A DNA stretch of 5,950 nucleotides from Rhodospirillales bacterium (GTDB lineage: Bacteria > Pseudomonadota > Alphaproteobacteria > Rhodospirillales > 2-02-FULL-58-16), in assembly GCA_021775195.1 (NCBI GenBank), contig JAJFIG010000399.1:1-5950 (forward strand). The letters are read 5' to 3'. Positions 5,696-5,950 of this stretch are shown here, piece after piece (the first letter of the stretch is position 1; each line of letters begins with the position of its first letter). Below the pieces are notes generated by a model that was not told the DNA's origin, searched no databases, and saw only the letters and a list, made by a program, of their open reading frames with translations. The translations under genes were made by a program, and so were the position numbers.

Positions 5696-5707
5696 GGGCG
5701 GCCCCTC
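5694..5707 (+). repeat. Hairpin on the ATPase stop codon
   Basis: GAGGG (5694-5698) pairs perfectly with CCCTC (5703-5707) around a CGGC tetraloop. The stem starts within the TGA stop codon (5693-5695). GAGGG is also the only strong anti-Shine-Dalgarno match in this gap, though it lies 19 nt before the ATG at 5718. The hairpin could tune translation of the deacetylase or be chance in GC-rich DNA. Confidence 0.3.
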
Positions 5708-5717
5708 GGCCGACGCG

Positions 5718-5950
5718 ATGACTTTCCGAACCAAGGAATTCTCCCCGGCAATGCGGGACGCCCGGGTCGTCAACGCCATGTCGGTGGACGTCGAGGACTA
5801 TTTCCAGGTCCAGGCCTTCGCCGACCAGGTCGAGCAACGGGACTGGCAAGGACACGAACACCGGGTCGAGCGCAATATCGAACGGGTCCTGCAGCTGTTC
5901 GACGATTTTTCGGTCAAGGGGACGTTCTTCACCCTCGGCTGGGTCGGGCA
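5718..5950 (+). CDS. XrtA-associated polysaccharide deacetylase (DUF3473 type), N-terminal part
   Basis: Carbohydrate esterase family 4 (NodB-like) enzyme expected to remove acetyl groups from amino sugars of the EPS. Only the first 77 codons are in the window and the frame is open at the right edge. VNAMSVDVEDYFQVQAF (18-34) carries the first metal/catalytic motif in the form typical of this subfamily (Asp24, Glu26, Asp27). RVERNIERVLQLFDDF (49-64) and VKGTFFTLGWVG (66-77) continue the NodB fold. The metal-binding His motif (HxxxH) and the DUF3473 tail lie beyond the edge. The start is uncertain. ATG 5718 has no well-placed Shine-Dalgarno sequence. ATG 5751 (residue 12) has an AAGGA (5732-5736) 14 nt upstream, which is rather far. 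ATG 5778 (residue 21) would leave only SVDVEDYF ahead of the core. The gene follows the ATPase by 22 bp and is probably in the same operon. Confidence 0.92.
   Translation, partial: MTFRTKEFSPAMRDARVVNAMSVDVEDYFQVQAFADQVEQRDWQGHEHRVERNIERVLQLFDDFSVKGTFFTLGWVG

Noticed and set aside
1..5950. CRISPR array, insertion sequence, tRNA or phage attachment site
   Set aside because: I saw no regularly spaced repeats, transposase motifs, cloverleaf or long terminal repeats.

Overview
The window is part of an exopolysaccharide (EPS) locus of the XrtA/PEP-CTERM (exosortase) type found in Gram-negative Proteobacteria. Five protein genes are recognisable from their translations: a Wzz/GumC-type chain-length determinant, a short Wza-type export lipoprotein, a PEP-CTERM-associated outer-membrane beta-barrel protein, an ExeA-like AAA ATPase, and the start of a DUF3473-type polysaccharide deacetylase. 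Signal peptides, a lipobox and an outer-membrane barrel ending in Phe fit a diderm. This set is typical of beta- and gammaproteobacteria with mixed-GC genomes. The species cannot be named from the sequence. The exosortase gene and its PEP-CTERM substrates are not in the window.

Layout. Positions 1-1514 (minus strand) hold the chain-length determinant, open at the left edge and nearly complete (504 codons visible). Positions 1515-2055 are a divergent intergenic region with a good sigma70-like promoter for the minus-strand gene, a weaker one for the plus-strand gene, and several short dyads. Positions 2056-2688 (plus) hold the export lipoprotein. Positions 2689-3165 are a 477-bp gap without a confident gene; it holds an imperfect hairpin, small dyads and one weak minus-strand small ORF. 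Positions 3166-4659 (plus) hold the beta-barrel protein, followed after 13 bp by the ATPase (4673-5695) and after 22 bp by the deacetylase (5718 to beyond the right edge). The last three genes look like one transcription unit.

How the genes work together (family knowledge plus inference). The chain-length protein in the inner membrane sets polymer length and contacts the periplasmic export lipoprotein. The lipoprotein is short and lacks the membrane-crossing C-terminal part of classical Wza, so the beta-barrel protein may provide or contribute the outer-membrane channel. The ATPase probably has a regulatory or assembly role, and the deacetylase modifies the polymer. In related loci the exported EPS is linked to sorting of PEP-CTERM proteins by the exosortase XrtA.

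The main departures from the usual picture are the chain-length gene pointing away from the export gene, with long non-coding DNA on both sides of the export gene, and a visible rise in GC content from the left genes to the ATPase/deacetylase end. No wholly new system is evident; the non-coding structure around the export gene is the least explained part.
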